Origin: Ananas comosus
Lineage: Eukaryota; Streptophyta; Magnoliopsida; Poales; Bromeliaceae
Assembly: GCF_001540865.1 (NCBI RefSeq)
Contig: NW_017893374.1
Coordinates: forward strand, 28,071-92,070
Reading direction: 5' to 3'
DNA length: 64,000 nucleotides
Shown here: positions 50,118 to 61,239 of the stretch, one piece after another
Layout of the letters: every line of letters starts with the position of its first letter
Numbering within the stretch: position 1 is the first letter of the stretch
Notes under the pieces: model-generated
The model's input: the letters and a program-made list of their open reading frames with translations, nothing else
Databases searched by the model: none
What the model was told of the DNA's origin: nothing
Program-made: the position numbers and the translations under genes

Positions 50118-50201
50118 CCAGAAGTATATTAGAAAAACTTGAAATATAAGAAGAGTATTCCAGGAGTATATTAGAAAAACTTAAAATATAAGAAGAGTAT
50201 T
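50118..50201. repeat. 42-bp tandem duplication
   Basis: Two adjacent 42-bp units starting ccagaagtatattagaaaaa and ccaggagtatattagaaaaa, differing at two positions. They lie near the right end of the candidate TIR element. Confidence 0.85.
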
Positions 50202-50489
50202 TTCAATATTAGTCTTTTAAGAGAGGTAAATAAGAAAATCGAGAACTTTTCAGGTATATAAGCAATTGCTCTAAAAAAAAAAAAAATCAAGATCGGTGTT
50301 TGTGGCGTACGGATGCACCTTGTTCAGGGGGTAATTTCCTAAAAGAAATCTGCGGAAAGCGAAAGCGTAACGGCGTTAAGGCTAACGGTGACGCTTTCGC
50401 CCCGCTTCCGAGAACTGTGAGGGGTATTTTGGTAATTTAAACTCCCAGTGGCATATCGCTCTGTTTTTATTCTGCAACCTCTCGTGATC

Positions 50490-50490
50490 T

Positions 50491-50524
<34 letters not shown>
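50490..50524. repeat. (CT)n tract in the DUF1191 gene leader
   Basis: A pyrimidine dinucleotide run about 600 bp upstream of the DUF1191 gene start, within a GC-richer, T-rich leader (50430-51115). CT runs of this kind are common near plant transcription start regions. The antisense frame over it is a repeat artefact. Confidence 0.7.
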
Positions 50525-50527
<3 letters not shown>

Positions 50528-51115
50528 TCTTTCTCGTACTCGTATTTTTTTTGTTCTCTGTTTTGGAGAAGATTTTAGGGTTTTAAAAGCCTTTAAAGCC
50601 ATTAAAACCCTATCGCGATCAATCTCCATTGCGATCTTCGGGATCTTACCCAACGTATTTGGTGGATTCGATTCGCGGGGATTTGATCGTGTGGTGTTAC
50701 TCGCGGCGTGGATTCCTCCGATTCGGTCGCGATTTCGGTCGCTTTCGAGGGTTTTCTCCGCTTCGCAGCTCCGCGATTTGAGCTCGGATACGTCGGCATT
50801 GGTGGATTCGTGAAGCTGTTATTTGACTCTTCGATTTTTCTCCGAGAATAGTGTGATTTGTTTAGAGAAGATTCGGGGCTTTACTGCAAAAAGTTTGCTT
50901 TGATCGAATCTCGGCTCCTTTTTAGGGTTTTCGTCGAGGTTGATGCAGGTACTACATCAGAAACAGCTCGCGTTTTTAGCCTTGTTTCTCGTTCCGAAGA
51001 TCTCACATCGATGCTGCAGAGATTTGAGTTCGATTCCTCAAATTTTGAATTCTTTTTTGTAATTAGAGTTGGATTATAGCTGTAAAGTGAATTTGGTGAA
51101 GAAATTTTGGAGTTT

Positions 51116-52054
51116 ATGGAGTTCATTATTCGATTCATGCTCTTAATTTGGCTCATTGGAGTTTTGTCACCGTACCTATGTAAAGCACAATCCCCTGCGA
51201 CATCTTTAGATGCCCTTCTTCAAGATTACGCCTTTAGATCATTCCACCACCCTCATACTGGAATCATCTACGACGGTACGGTCCCAAACAATCTCACCGG
51301 CATCAAGATCGCGGCGTCGAGGCTAAGAAACGGTAGTTTGAAGAAGAGGGGATTTGCAAACTATAAAGAGTTCACAATTCCGACCGGCATTGTGGTCCGC
51401 CCGTACGTCCGAAGGCTCGTTCTTGTTTACCAAAATCTCGGCAACTGGTCCTCCTTTTACTACCCACTCCCTGGGTATACCTACTTGGCTCCGGTGCTCG
51501 GCCTTCTTGCTTATGATGCGGCGAATCTGTCGGCCACCCACTTACCCGAATTGGATATCGTGGCTTCAAATTCGCCAATTTTGATTGAATTCACAGATGT
51601 AAGTCCTGTTCCCAATGGAGTTGTCGCGAAATGTGTGTGGTTCAATATAAATGGCACAGCAAAGATAGGGGAGTTGGAGGCGCCCGCCACCTGTTCGACA
51701 AATAGCCAGGGCCACTTTTCTGTTGTGATCAACTCTTCAGCAATCCCCCCTCCACCCGCACCCGCACCCGCATCCGCACCCGCACCCGCACCAGGTCCTA
51801 CACCTGTCCATAAGAGCCATTCGAAGGTGTGGAAGATTGTCGGAGGGGTAGTCGGAGGGTTTCTTGGTTTGATTCTCTTGGCTTTGCTTGTGGTGTGGAT
51901 TCATCGGTATCTACAGGAAAAGAGAACGGCGAAAATGATACACCAGTCTGAGACCGGAATACCGTTGCAAATGGTGCAAGTGGGCAATTTTCGGATGCCA
52001 CAGGTCCCGTTAATGCGGACCCAACCGCAGCTCGAGGATGAATACATTTTCTGA
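51116..52054 (+). CDS. DUF1191 family single-pass membrane protein
   Basis: One exon, 312 residues. The first ATG is at 51116 (MEFIIRFMLLIWLIGVLSPY); a frame extended upstream would have to start at TTG. Residues 1-25 are a signal peptide. The extracellular domain (about 27-205) has the DUF1191 pattern: DALLQDYAFRSFHHPHTG, a Tyr/Pro-rich centre with YYPLPGYTYLAPVLGLLAYD, Asn glycosylation sites, and CVWFN with paired cysteines. A Pro/Ala linker (about 207-230) precedes one membrane helix (about 240-264), then a basic cytosolic tail ending in acidic DEYIF. The family is plant-specific and its function is unknown; the layout suggests a plasma-membrane or wall-facing protein. The frame is intact, in contrast to the damaged genes at 9-16 kb. 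Confidence 0.92.
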   Translation: MEFIIRFMLLIWLIGVLSPYLCKAQSPATSLDALLQDYAFRSFHHPHTGIIYDGTVPNNLTGIKIAASRLRNGSLKKRGFANYKEFTIPTGIVVRPYVRRLVLVYQNLGNWSSFYYPLPGYTYLAPVLGLLAYDAANLSATHLPELDIVASNSPILIEFTDVSPVPNGVVAKCVWFNINGTAKIGELEAPATCSTNSQGHFSVVINSSAIPPPPAPAPASAPAPAPGPTPVHKSHSKVWKIVGGVVGGFLGLILLALLVVWIHRYLQEKRTAKMIHQSETGIPLQMVQVGNFRMPQVPLMRTQPQLEDEYIF

Positions 52055-53797
52055 ATCGCTGCCATAGTATTAGCGTTACTCCTAAAGCAAGGAACAAGCA
52101 CACGATCGCCTGTTCAAGTGTTTCATATGTACAGAACCATGGATTGCCATTGCTCTGTTCCTTCTTTTTTTCTCCCAGTTGTAAATTTGGGAAGGATTCT
52201 CCCTGCGGTGGATTAGATATTCTCGACTTAGGGTTACTTAGGATCAAATCATGCATTCTTTGAAGGGAGCTTTTCTCGGCATCGGCGTTTGTTCCGGTCC
52301 CTGGCTATCATTCATGGTCGTATTTCTACCTGGTGAGAAGTATCCTACGTTTATGTAAAGTGAAGGAATTTCTCGCTGTTTGACCTGGAGCTGTCTCCGA
52401 TTATTTTTTGGTTGCTGTATTCAAAATTAAGCCTGCTAATAAAAGCCGAGGTATTATTCATTTCATGCAATTCTGTGCCTTTCTGTTGATCTGCTGCTCT
52501 GGTTTAGTTCATATTTTGCTTTCGACTCCTGGTTTGTTTAACTATGTTGAATGCTTTTCAGATCTGACATTCGAACAGCAAAACAATGAATTTAGTTGTA
52601 GTTGCAATAGTCACCTGTTAGGGTAAATATTCCTCGAGTTCACATACTAAATTTGCTTCACACAACAGTTTTCAAGGCTTGCCGATAGAATGGAAAATTG
52701 GCCAAGTAGTTCTCACCTCCCCAGTCAATAGAAAATCGTTCGTCATGCCGTATGATCTTTTGCAGGCAAAAGTTGCAAGTAAAATCTATTAAGTACTTTG
52801 TTACAGTATTTTGTAACAATCTTTTTCTTTTATGCATTCAATGGTATGGACTCTGAACACATGCGCTCCGATAAGTTCTTACGGAGCTATTAACACCCTT
52901 TAGCTGTTTCTATCAGTATGTCCATATCTGTATGTAGTTTTATGTTGTCATGTAGTTGCAAAATGTTAGAAGTTACTGTCACCAGCAGAAGCATAACTTA
53001 TCAGATAATGTGATGTGAGAGGAAGCTTAGAGATTAGAATAGGTTATGGACTCTGACCAAACCAAAACTTTCTTGTGCAATTAATGTGAATTAAGCCTGT
53101 AAATGCTAGAAAAAAACAAGGGGGAAAAACAAAACAAGAGCCCTAGATTAGAGAATATAATACGGAAAGGATTAGTTCATTAACATTGTGGACTGAGTGA
53201 CCTGCATCATTCAGCTGGATAATAGTTAAGAAGAAACAAAAGAAAAATAAAAGTAAATAATATTTACTTTTTTGTGTGCCATTTGTGATGCATAGAATGT
53301 TATCTGAAAATAAAATAAAAAAAAACTAAGGACCGGGGTATTTAATGCAGGAAGAACATATTTATTGGCATGTGGACTACAGTGTGCAGCTTCATCCAGC
53401 TAGATAAAATTGATATTTGAGGGGAAAGGAAAAAAGGAAAAAGAAAAGAAAAGAAAAGAAAATATAATCATCTAAATCATAGAACATTTTAGAAGTTCAA
53501 AAACAAATATAGTACCTAAACATATAGAACTGTATTTTGCTGCTTCAACCAGCTGGTTTATAGTTGAGAAGCAAAAAAAAAAAAAAAAAATCAATTAGAA
53601 ATGAAAATACATGAAAGAAGTTTCCAAAGTTTAATATTAAAAACACTTGATTTGGTGGACTAAGTATATCAACATCCAGACTCAGTTCTGTTCCTCAAGA
53701 GGCACTAATAAGCGTCTTGCTTGGAATCTGGATCGAGTTTTGTGCAATAAAATAGAGTAAACTAAGGCTTTTTTTCTCTGTCAGTGTTTTGAAACTT
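52055..53797. other. 3' flank of the DUF1191 gene and intergenic DNA
   Basis: Positions 52055-52300 are probably the 3' untranslated region. Beyond that the sequence is AT-rich with poly-A-rich patches and three repeats of a cagctgg/agctaga word context (53210, 53395, 53550), hinting at a diverged tandem structure. No coding segment was recognised. Confidence 0.35.
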
Positions 53798-54094
53798 AGG
53801 GTGTGTTTGAGTCCTTGTAAAATTATTCTACAATTTTTTTTGGGTTGAAAAGTAAGATTCCGTTGTTTAGTTGCTCAAAAAAAATTTTTCTTGAAAAATA
53901 TATTTTTTTTACAGATGGTAAGGAAAAGAGCAGTTTTTATTTTCCGCTCTCTTCCAGCAGAAAACGAAAATTTAGGCTGAAAAAACGCTGCAGTGGGAGG
54001 TGCAACACGAGGCCCACACCACCTCGTAGACCGCGTGAGAGTGTTCCACGGTGGACCTCTCTATGTCCCTTTTTATATATATATATATATATAT

Positions 54095-54325
54095 AGAATT
54101 GAGCTCCTATGCTTTTAAAAGTACCAAGTTGTTGGTGCTTAAAGATTTTTCGCCATTAGATTAAGCAATGTGCGGTTAGGATGACGTGGGCTTCCTAGAA
54201 TTGAGTGGGTGGTTGGTTGAATAGTATAATCTAACGGTTGAAAATGATCAAATGCATAAATTTAATGGTAAAAAATTTACAAGCGCAGTGTTTCGTGCTT
54301 TTACAAGCACCATAGCCGGATTCTA
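54095..54325. mobile_element. MITE family A relative
   Basis: The ends are gaattgagctcctatgcttt and aagcaccatagccggattc. The interior has gtgcggttaggatgacgtgg, attgagtgggtggttggttg and gtataatctaacgg. It is flanked by (TA)n on both sides. Confidence 0.65.
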
Positions 54326-54452
54326 TATATATATATATATATATATAACATTTTATTTTTAATATAAATATACTATTATATAATATTTTATTTATAAATA
54401 TATAGTAATTTATTTTATATTATGTCATTAAATCTAGACTATTATATAGAGC

Positions 54453-54972
54453 TAGACTCTTATACTATATATTATTTTGTTTTCAATTTTAGAATGTTCG
54501 AATCAATGATCAACAACAGTAAGACTGATTTAGGGTATTTAAAATTTTTAGAAATAAAATTTTATATTTTTTTAATATAGTTTATTTTATAATCAAATTA
54601 TTTTAAAATTATCAAATTTTAATGGCTACTATGGCGAGTTTACAGTTTGACGGTGTAAAAAAATCTAAATTTATTCAAATTTTAATATAAAATACTTTAA
54701 ACTATCTAATCAAGGACAACATCCTTGATCTTGAATTCAAAAATTCTATTCTCAAATTTTAAAAATTGTTCAATTTTTACCGTTCATTTTTTACATGATT
54801 TACTTACTAAGTAAATGATATCGAAAAGAAATTAAAATTTTATTTCTAAAAACTTCGTATATCTTAAATCATATTTATCAGTATGGATCGTTGATTTGAG
54901 CACTCTGAAATAAAAAATAAGACTAAAATATCGGAGCTTCGGTACTTACTATAAATAGTATAGTACTCATTA
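54453..54972. mobile_element. Diverged MITE family B relative
   Basis: The left end has gagctagactcttatactat and the right end has tactataaatagtatagtac. The interior shares tcaaattttaatataaaata, gatatcgaaaaga and tggatcgttgatttgag with family B. It is heavily eroded. Confidence 0.45.
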
Positions 54973-55854
54973 TATATTATTATATTACATATTTATTGTA
55001 TTTTCAATATTATTTTATTTATAAATATAAACTATAATACTAATATATGTAATATGATAATTATTATATATTAATAATATATACTATATAATATATAAAA
55101 TAAAAGAAATATATATATAATATTTTTTTATTTATTATTTTTTTCTTTCACCCAAACAGCTGTGATGGAATTTTTCCCTACAAATTAAACACCGACGAGT
55201 GTAAAATTTATTTTCCTCTCAAAAGTTTTATTTTCACTGATTTTTTTTCTTTTTTTTTTACAATTTTATGTGGAACCAACAGCCCCTAACTGGAATTTGG
55301 TGCATTTAATAATTAGATCTATTACTATGCCCTACCATACGTCCCAAGTTTAGATGTTTCTTCTTTGTTGATAGGGATTGGAAAGCTCAGTTAGGTTTAG
55401 ATGTAACATCTCCTAAAGCGCATTAATTAATTGGATGTTGATTTTCTAAGAAAATTTCAGCTGTAGCATCCTAAGGATCATTAATTAATTGGATGTTGAT
55501 TTCTAAGATATTGATTGCACCTGGTGTATCCGGACACATCTCATGCACCGCACTCAATATTTCGTGATCTGAATTTTAAAATTATTATTTGCAATATTCG
55601 GTAGATGAGGGTATGATCAAATATGTAGCAAAGTATACTATGTTCAGTCTCCATATTATTTTTATTCTGCAAGATAAAGTTCATTATAAATGAAATATAC
55701 TTATTTTAATAAATCCTGACCATTAAGACCTTGTAAGGAGCTAAATTTAAACTTCTAGTTTGTAATCATAAAAGAAAAGTTATTATTGAATAGCTTATTT
55801 TGACATCCAAACAGTCTCTCGAAAGGAGAAAATATTATAGATCTTGAAAATTAG

Positions 55855-56087
55855 AGTCCGGCTGCTATGCTATCGATAGCACCAAGCACTTGGTGCTATC
55901 AAATTTTCTACCGTTAGATTAACCCCTTTGATTATTTTTACTTGTTAGATTATACTATTCAACCAACCACCCACTCAACCCTAGAGGGCCCACATCATCT
56001 TAGCCGCACATTTCTCAATTCAAGGGCTGAAAATCTAATAACACTAATTGCTTGGTGTTATTGATAGTATTCCAGCTTAGTTCATAT
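55855..56087. mobile_element. MITE family A copy
   Basis: TIRs tccggctgctatgctatcga and ctattgatagtattccagctta enclose the family interior (ccacccactcaaccctaga, ttagccgcacatttctc). Unlike other copies it is not bordered by a long microsatellite. Confidence 0.7.
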
Positions 56088-56539
56088 AGAAGAGCCTCGA
56101 GAATATATTATAATAAAGACAACAAAAAGCATTGTTATATTTAACCCTCTTTTAAATGCCTGGTGATGTAATCTCTCAACAGTTTAATAGACCACAAAAA
56201 ATCTAGTTGATTTCACTTTATATTTTAACATAATATCTTTTATATTATAATATATTATATATGTTAATATATATTATAATATATATTCCGTACCAATAAT
56301 CAAAAGAGGGAGAAAAAGAAACGTAACAGTTAGGTTGGTGTCGTTTGCGCACCACTAGCTAGAGCCAAGGCGGCCTACGAAAGGGGTCTTGTCTTGTTAC
56401 TCCATTAAATTATTTAATATACTTAATTTACAATAATATTATTGGTTATTTTAATTATTATTGGTTAATTCATTGTAACTGAACTCAGCTATAACATCAG
56501 TTCGTACGTACATCGCTATAAGCTGTCACTATAACAGAA

Positions 56540-57035
56540 TTAGGTTATAGGGACATATGTTTGAGACATTTTTGAGTAAGTATCTCATTTATCCTAAAAC
56601 TTAAAAAAATATCTATTAATGCCTAAATATAAAGCCCAATCCAATAAAAAATAAAAGATTACTCTACTCAACCCACCACACCCAGTTTATTTGGCCCGAT
56701 TACAAACAGAAAAGAAAAAAAAAAATCAATTACCATCTTTTCTTTTCTCTTCACTCAATCCACTGAAATTCTAGACGAAGAGCCTTTCCTGTCGTCCTTC
56801 TCCGCCACCGCAGCCAACAAGATAGAGTTTCGACGGTTGCTAAATGTTTAAATAAGTGTTTGTAAATTAGCAGCACTCTTTTAGGTTATAGCGATACTCT
56901 TTAACTGTCACTTTATACCTAGCGACCCCATATATAGCAACACTTTTTAAAAATGTCGGTAATTTTAACTAGCAGCATTTTTTTGACATGTACCTACATT
57001 TAAAAGTGTCGCTATACATCGTTTTTGTTGTAGTG
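56540..57035. mobile_element. CACTA (En/Spm-like) element end
   Basis: On the minus strand it begins CACTACAACAAAAACG, with several sub-terminal gcgacac/agcgac words over the next 150 bp (gtcgctat at 57008, agcgacccc at 56918, agcgatac at 56887). This is the usual layout of a CACTA terminus. No transposase was seen; the opposite end is lost or unrecognised. Confidence 0.55.
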
Positions 57036-58005
57036 TGCACGGGTAAGTCCACTCCATTGGTTTTTCTCTAGTGATTCTACTTATTTGGTTTTTCTCAAAA
57101 AGATTCTACTTATTTTGGTGGTCTAATTATTACTCTTAATTATTTCCTACATATATAGTTAATAACAATATAATCATAAATCAATCTAAGTAATCTTTGT
57201 AATAATATATAAAATAGAAGTCAAAGCTTCTGCTTGTGCCGAATCACAGGCCGAATTAATTGTTGTTATGTAACAATTTATTTGAAGGGAATTAATTTTA
57301 TTTATAATTTAAAAAATAATTATTATTTACTGATAAAAATAGGTGAGATAGATTAATTATATATATATNTTTAATAAATAGGCCTTTTTGATCGTTATAA
57401 AATATATCTAATGAATTAAATTCTAATTTAAGATCTTTGTGATAGGGTTATTTGAATATATGCGACAACCCTGTCCTTCATTAAAAGATATAAACTGGAG
57501 AATTTTAAAATTAGGATGATATTTTGAATTAGAATTTAACAAAGAATTTATTAAAATATTTTAGTAGCCAAGTCATTGTTTGACTTTAGGAAATTCCCAC
57601 AAAACCTCCATCAGCAACTAGAAATTATTGCCTACACCATGTGCACACATTTCGTGCGCTATGCCTTGCAACTTCACATTATATGTACGTGTATATATTT
57701 CAAATTCAAAATCTAGCTCGTTTGATTTGTTTTAAGTCTTACATATCAAAAATAAAAAATTTTGGACATCGCCTTTGGACGCATCAACTAGCAACCCTTT
57801 CGTTACCATTGATTTTTTTATACTATTTGCGATGGAATAATTTTTTTTAATACATTACTAATTCTTCTAGCATTGACCTACTTGCAGTTAATAAATCGAC
57901 AATAAGAGTATAATTTTGATAGTCAACAACTCTTCTATATAGTTCATTAGTATCTAAACTCATATAGATTGTATTTTTCGTATATGGTTTTGAATTTAGA
58001 AAGTT

Positions 58006-58502
58006 TTTTTTAAGAAAGAGCGCGTTACCTGCTTCATTCATTAAAAGAAATGAATTAAACGTACAGAATGAAAGCAGCTAAAGCTTCCTAGAGAAAACAG
58101 GAACCAAAAAATAAAAGCAAAACCCAATAGGTGAAAAGAAAGTAGAACACAAAAGGAAAAAAGAAAGTGAAAACCGAAAAGAAAACGAAGGATGGGGAAG
58201 AAGCAGGGGAAGAGAGGAAAGGGAGAAGAATTCAAGTTACAGTAGTTCTATCCAGGAGTTGGACAGGCTTACGACACGATCAAAGGCTCTAATGGCATTG
58301 GGTAAATTCGACTGGAAAATAATACAGTGCCGTTCAGTCCAGACGACCCACCAAGTAGCCGCGAGCATGGTTAGGCCTTTCGATTTTTTTCTGGCGTTCG
58401 GAGATTTGAGATGTTAAACTCCAAAGACCTTGGACGTCGTCGCCCCAGACGATGTTTGATGCGTCTGCCGTACGAAGGAGTAGAAATCGAGCGAAGACAC
58501 AA
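58006..58502 (-). mobile_element. 5'-truncated LINE insertion with 16-bp target duplication
   Basis: The 16-mer ttgaatttagaaagtt occurs at 57990-58005 and 58503-58518, immediately flanking the insert. On the minus strand the insert ends in a poly-A tail (poly-T at 58006-58011). Near its middle it encodes KGLTMLAATWWVVWTERHC and IFQSNLPNAIRAFDRVVSL, then SWIELL and a stop. This matches the C-terminal end of plant LINE ORF2 (the zf-RVT region, family pattern WxIWxERNxRIF). Truncation, tail and duplication together show target-primed reverse transcription. Confidence 0.88.
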
Positions 58503-58649
58503 TTGAATTTAGAAAGTTAATCTTATCAAATATAATGTTGCATATACACCCGGTGCAGGGAATCATTTCTCCACGGCAACAGCTCACAGACCGTTATCTT
58601 ATTAACGTCAAAATCGTCAAAGGTAGAGGAAAGGCATTTAGGGCATGTT

Positions 58650-59035
58650 TGGTTGATGATCGAAATAAAAATGAAAAAAATAAAATTGAATTGTTTTGAA
58701 ATAGAAAATAGAATGACGAATCATTTAAAAATATTTAGTTCATTATTAAAATAAAAATCAAAATAAAATTTTAAAATTTTTGAGTGAGAATTTTAATTAA
58801 GAAATAGAAAAGTAAAAAAGGGAGAGGTGTTGATGAAGAAAGATTTTGAGTAGTTTACTTTGGAATTGGCTAATCCGGAATTCAAAGTCGGATTGGACCA
58901 TAAATGGATTTGGTTATTTCCATTTCCGAATAAAATGAGATTCGGAATACGATTTTTATAAAGCAAACAATAACAATCAAAATCAATGAGTTTTATTTCA
59001 ATTTTATAGTCTAAAATAGATAAACAAAACATGCC
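58650..59035. mobile_element. hAT-like MITE of about 386 bp
   Basis: The left end GGGCATGTTTGGTTGATGAT is matched in inverse by gataaacaaaacatgccc, and sub-terminal parts share gaaataaaa and aaaattgaa. The interior is AT-rich with no coding capacity. GGGCATGTTTGG ends recall hAT MITEs; the 8-bp target duplication could not be confirmed. Confidence 0.6.
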
Positions 59036-59280
59036 CAAGGTTTTACTATTTTTTTTGGAAATTTCAAATCTACCCCTAAACTTCAAAATATTATAAATAC
59101 CACTCCAAAATCTAAAATATCATCAATTCGCCTCTAATTATTCCAACCTACTAACACTCATCTAAATTTTTAAAACTAGCACAAATATTCTTCTGAACTC
59201 CAAATCCCAAGCTCATTCTTTCATCTAATGGTCAAAAATTCGATAGCTTCAAACATTTGGTACTATCAATAGTACAGTAG

Positions 59281-59310
<30 letters not shown>

Positions 59311-59313
<3 letters not shown>

Positions 59314-59670
59314 TTGAGCTAGAATATTTTTAGAAGCACCAACTCCTTAGTGCTTCTAGGTTTCTAACCCTTGGATCTACTCCTTAATTACCAATAGTCC
59401 TTGGATCAAACACTATTTCACCTACCATCACCTACCACCATCATCCCAACCCTACATCTCCCCATCCAATGGCTACCCCTTAGTGCCTTAGTGCTTTTGA
59501 ATTTTTAGTCATTGGATGGAAAAATGTAGGGTTGAAATGATGGTGGTAGGTGATGGTAGGTGGAATAGTGTTTGATCCAAGGGTTATTAGTAATCAAGGA
59601 GTAAATTCAAAGGTTAGAAACCTAAAAGCACCAAAAGGTTGGTGCTTCTAAAAATATTCTAGCTCAATTC
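59311..59670. mobile_element. MITE with GAATTGAGCTAGAATATT ends
   Basis: The left end gaattgagctagaatatttt and the right end aaaatattctagctcaattc are perfect 20-bp inverted repeats. The complementarity continues for most of the 360 bp (agcaccaactccttagtgct; aacccttggatctactcctt and inverse), so it can fold into one hairpin. It follows a (GA)n tract and shares its outermost bases with family B. Confidence 0.8.
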
Positions 59671-59678
59671 TATATATA

Positions 59679-59899
59679 GGCTACTATGCTATTAATACCA
59701 CGAAGCACTTGGTGCTACCAAGTTTTCTGCCGTTAGATCTATCATTTTAATCATTTTCACCCGTTAGATCATACTATTCAACCAACCTCCCACTCAACTC
59801 TAGGGGGCCCACATCATCCCAACCGCACATCTCTTAATCCAATGGCCAAAAACTTGGTAGCACCAATGACTTGGTGCTATTAATAGCATAGTAGTCTAG

Positions 59900-59902
<3 letters not shown>
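59679..59902. mobile_element. MITE family A copy
   Basis: Starts aggctactatgctattaata and ends ttaatagcatagtagtctag. The interior is ccgttagatcatactattca and caaccgcacatctc. It follows the GAATTGAGC MITE within 10 bp and precedes a (TA)n tract; a further partial family copy lies at 59210-59281. Confidence 0.7.
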
Positions 59903-59939
<37 letters not shown>

Positions 59940-61239
59940 TAATGCATCTATAAAATTACACTCATTTGAAAGGGCATTGAAGAAATTATCTTATTTCTTT
60001 ATTGGAAAATATTTCTTGTACACCTGAAAAGGGTGCGGATCTTACACCAACCATTTTAAGATTGATAAAAATCTAAATAGTTTTTAATCAAAATAAAAAT
60101 AAAAAAATTGATGTGATAAATATTAATGATTTTGAAATAAAGTGGATATAAAATATACACCTTATTTTGGGATATATATATGTAGTATTTGCACTTTTTT
60201 ATTTTTTACTTTTTTTTGCATATAACCTCTTAAATCTCTGGATTAAGAGCCGTTTGATACTGAGACCTATTTAATCACCGCATGTATCACAATCTCCCTG
60301 CAAAATCACAAGTTTAACTCAGCCTGCATCTAGCTAAGTTCAAATCATAGTTGATTCACATATCTAGCTAAGTTTATTTCTAAATAAAATAAATGAACTA
60401 GATAGCATGCTCTCTCTCTCTCTCTCTCTCTCAAAATCAAAAAAAAAAAAAAAAAAAAAACTCAGCCTGCTTCTGTGTGTTTAATGCATCGCAACCTAAA
60501 AACACGATTCACCATCTCCTTTAACCCTTTAGTAAAATGCAACAAAAAAAAGAAAGAAAGAAAGAAAGAAAAACCAGCAGCTACGTTTGTTCCAATTGTG
60601 TCAAAGTCGTAAAAAAAAAAAATAAAATAAATTGGGGAAAAGAGGATGTAATCTTAGAAAAAATAAAAAAAAAAATCCTCTTTCAGTTTCTTAAAGCTTC
60701 TGCAAAGCATGTTGTCATGTTGACATATTTTCCTCGTCAATGCACGAAATTGCATACAATTTGATGACAATAGGGTCGGAAATTCAATTCAAAACTAACA
60801 TAAGTATTAGGTCAAATTCTATGTATCAAACAGAAATAAAAGCCGGATCAAACAAGTCATAAAGTTTTTAACAATACAATTTTTGAACCACATGCATCGT
60901 GAGTTTAAATCGAAATTCAACAAAAGAGTTGAAATCGTAAAAAAACCCATCAACTTTGAGTCGTTTGTAATTTGATCAACTAAATTTCATTTAGTATCAA
61001 AAATCCCCACTAAGTTTTCTCCACTGAGATTTGGCTCACAAAGCTTAATTTGATACCCAAAAATGAGAAAATTTAAAAAAAAAAATCATATCTAACATTA
61101 GCTGGGTTATTATGCACCAAGATAAAGTAAGCTGCTCAAACTGCTACTAGTTCAAAGTTAGTGGGCTTTTTTTAACTATGTTAATTCTTTTGGAATAGAG
61201 AACAATAATTTAATAGCAACAAAAGATCTATACGAGTAT
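59903..61239. other. AT-rich intergenic DNA with microsatellites
   Basis: Contains (TA)n at 59904-59938, (CT)n at 60412-60433 followed by poly-A, and a (GAAA)n run at 60549-60572. Positions 60930-61180 contain an imperfect fold-back (cccatcaactttgagtcg ... caaagttagtgggcttttt), possibly another MITE. No gene was seen. Confidence 0.4.

Larger units (their letters stand above)
48785..50272. mobile_element. Candidate TIR element (about 1.5 kb) carrying a GC-rich ORF
   Basis: The left end gataattgcctatatacccc and the right end aggtatataagcaattgctc are inverted repeats (about 16 of 20 bases). The sub-terminal parts share diverged words. The interior holds a sharply GC-rich ORF (49027-49488), an AT-rich stretch, a CCGAAT-word cluster (49727-49912) and a 42-bp tandem duplication (50118-50201). 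The flanks are poly-A, so a target duplication cannot be judged. It resembles a gene-capturing transposon, but the ends are short and the call is tentative. Confidence 0.4.
53798..55290. mobile_element. hAT-like TIR element with two nested MITEs
   Basis: The left end TTAGGGTGTGTTTGAGTCC and the right end ggaaccaacagcccctaa are imperfect inverted repeats of about 18 bp, followed on both sides by gtaaaatt and poly-T words. Ends of the form TAGGG-TGTTTG are typical of hAT MITEs. The block contains a family-A copy (54095-54325) and an old family-B relative (54453-54972). A GC-rich patch (53985-54060) includes the palindrome ccacggtgg, also found at 49448. No target duplication was confirmed. Confidence 0.45.
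55291..57035. other. Intergenic DNA: family A MITE and a CACTA terminus
   Basis: Positions 55855-56087 are a family A copy (tccggctgctatgctatcg ... gttattgatagtattccagc). Positions about 56540-57035 end in gtttttgttgtagtg, the inverse of CACTACAACAAAAAC, with sub-terminal repeats of gtcgctat and cagcactctt. That is the terminus of an En/Spm (CACTA) type element; its other end was not found. A 38-bp direct repeat, cattaattaattggatgttg with surrounding bases, occurs at 55422 and 55480. Confidence 0.55.

Noticed and set aside
51107..51115. Extending the DUF1191 protein upstream to a TTG codon
   Set aside because: Nuclear plant genes initiate at ATG; 51116 is the first ATG and begins a good signal peptide.
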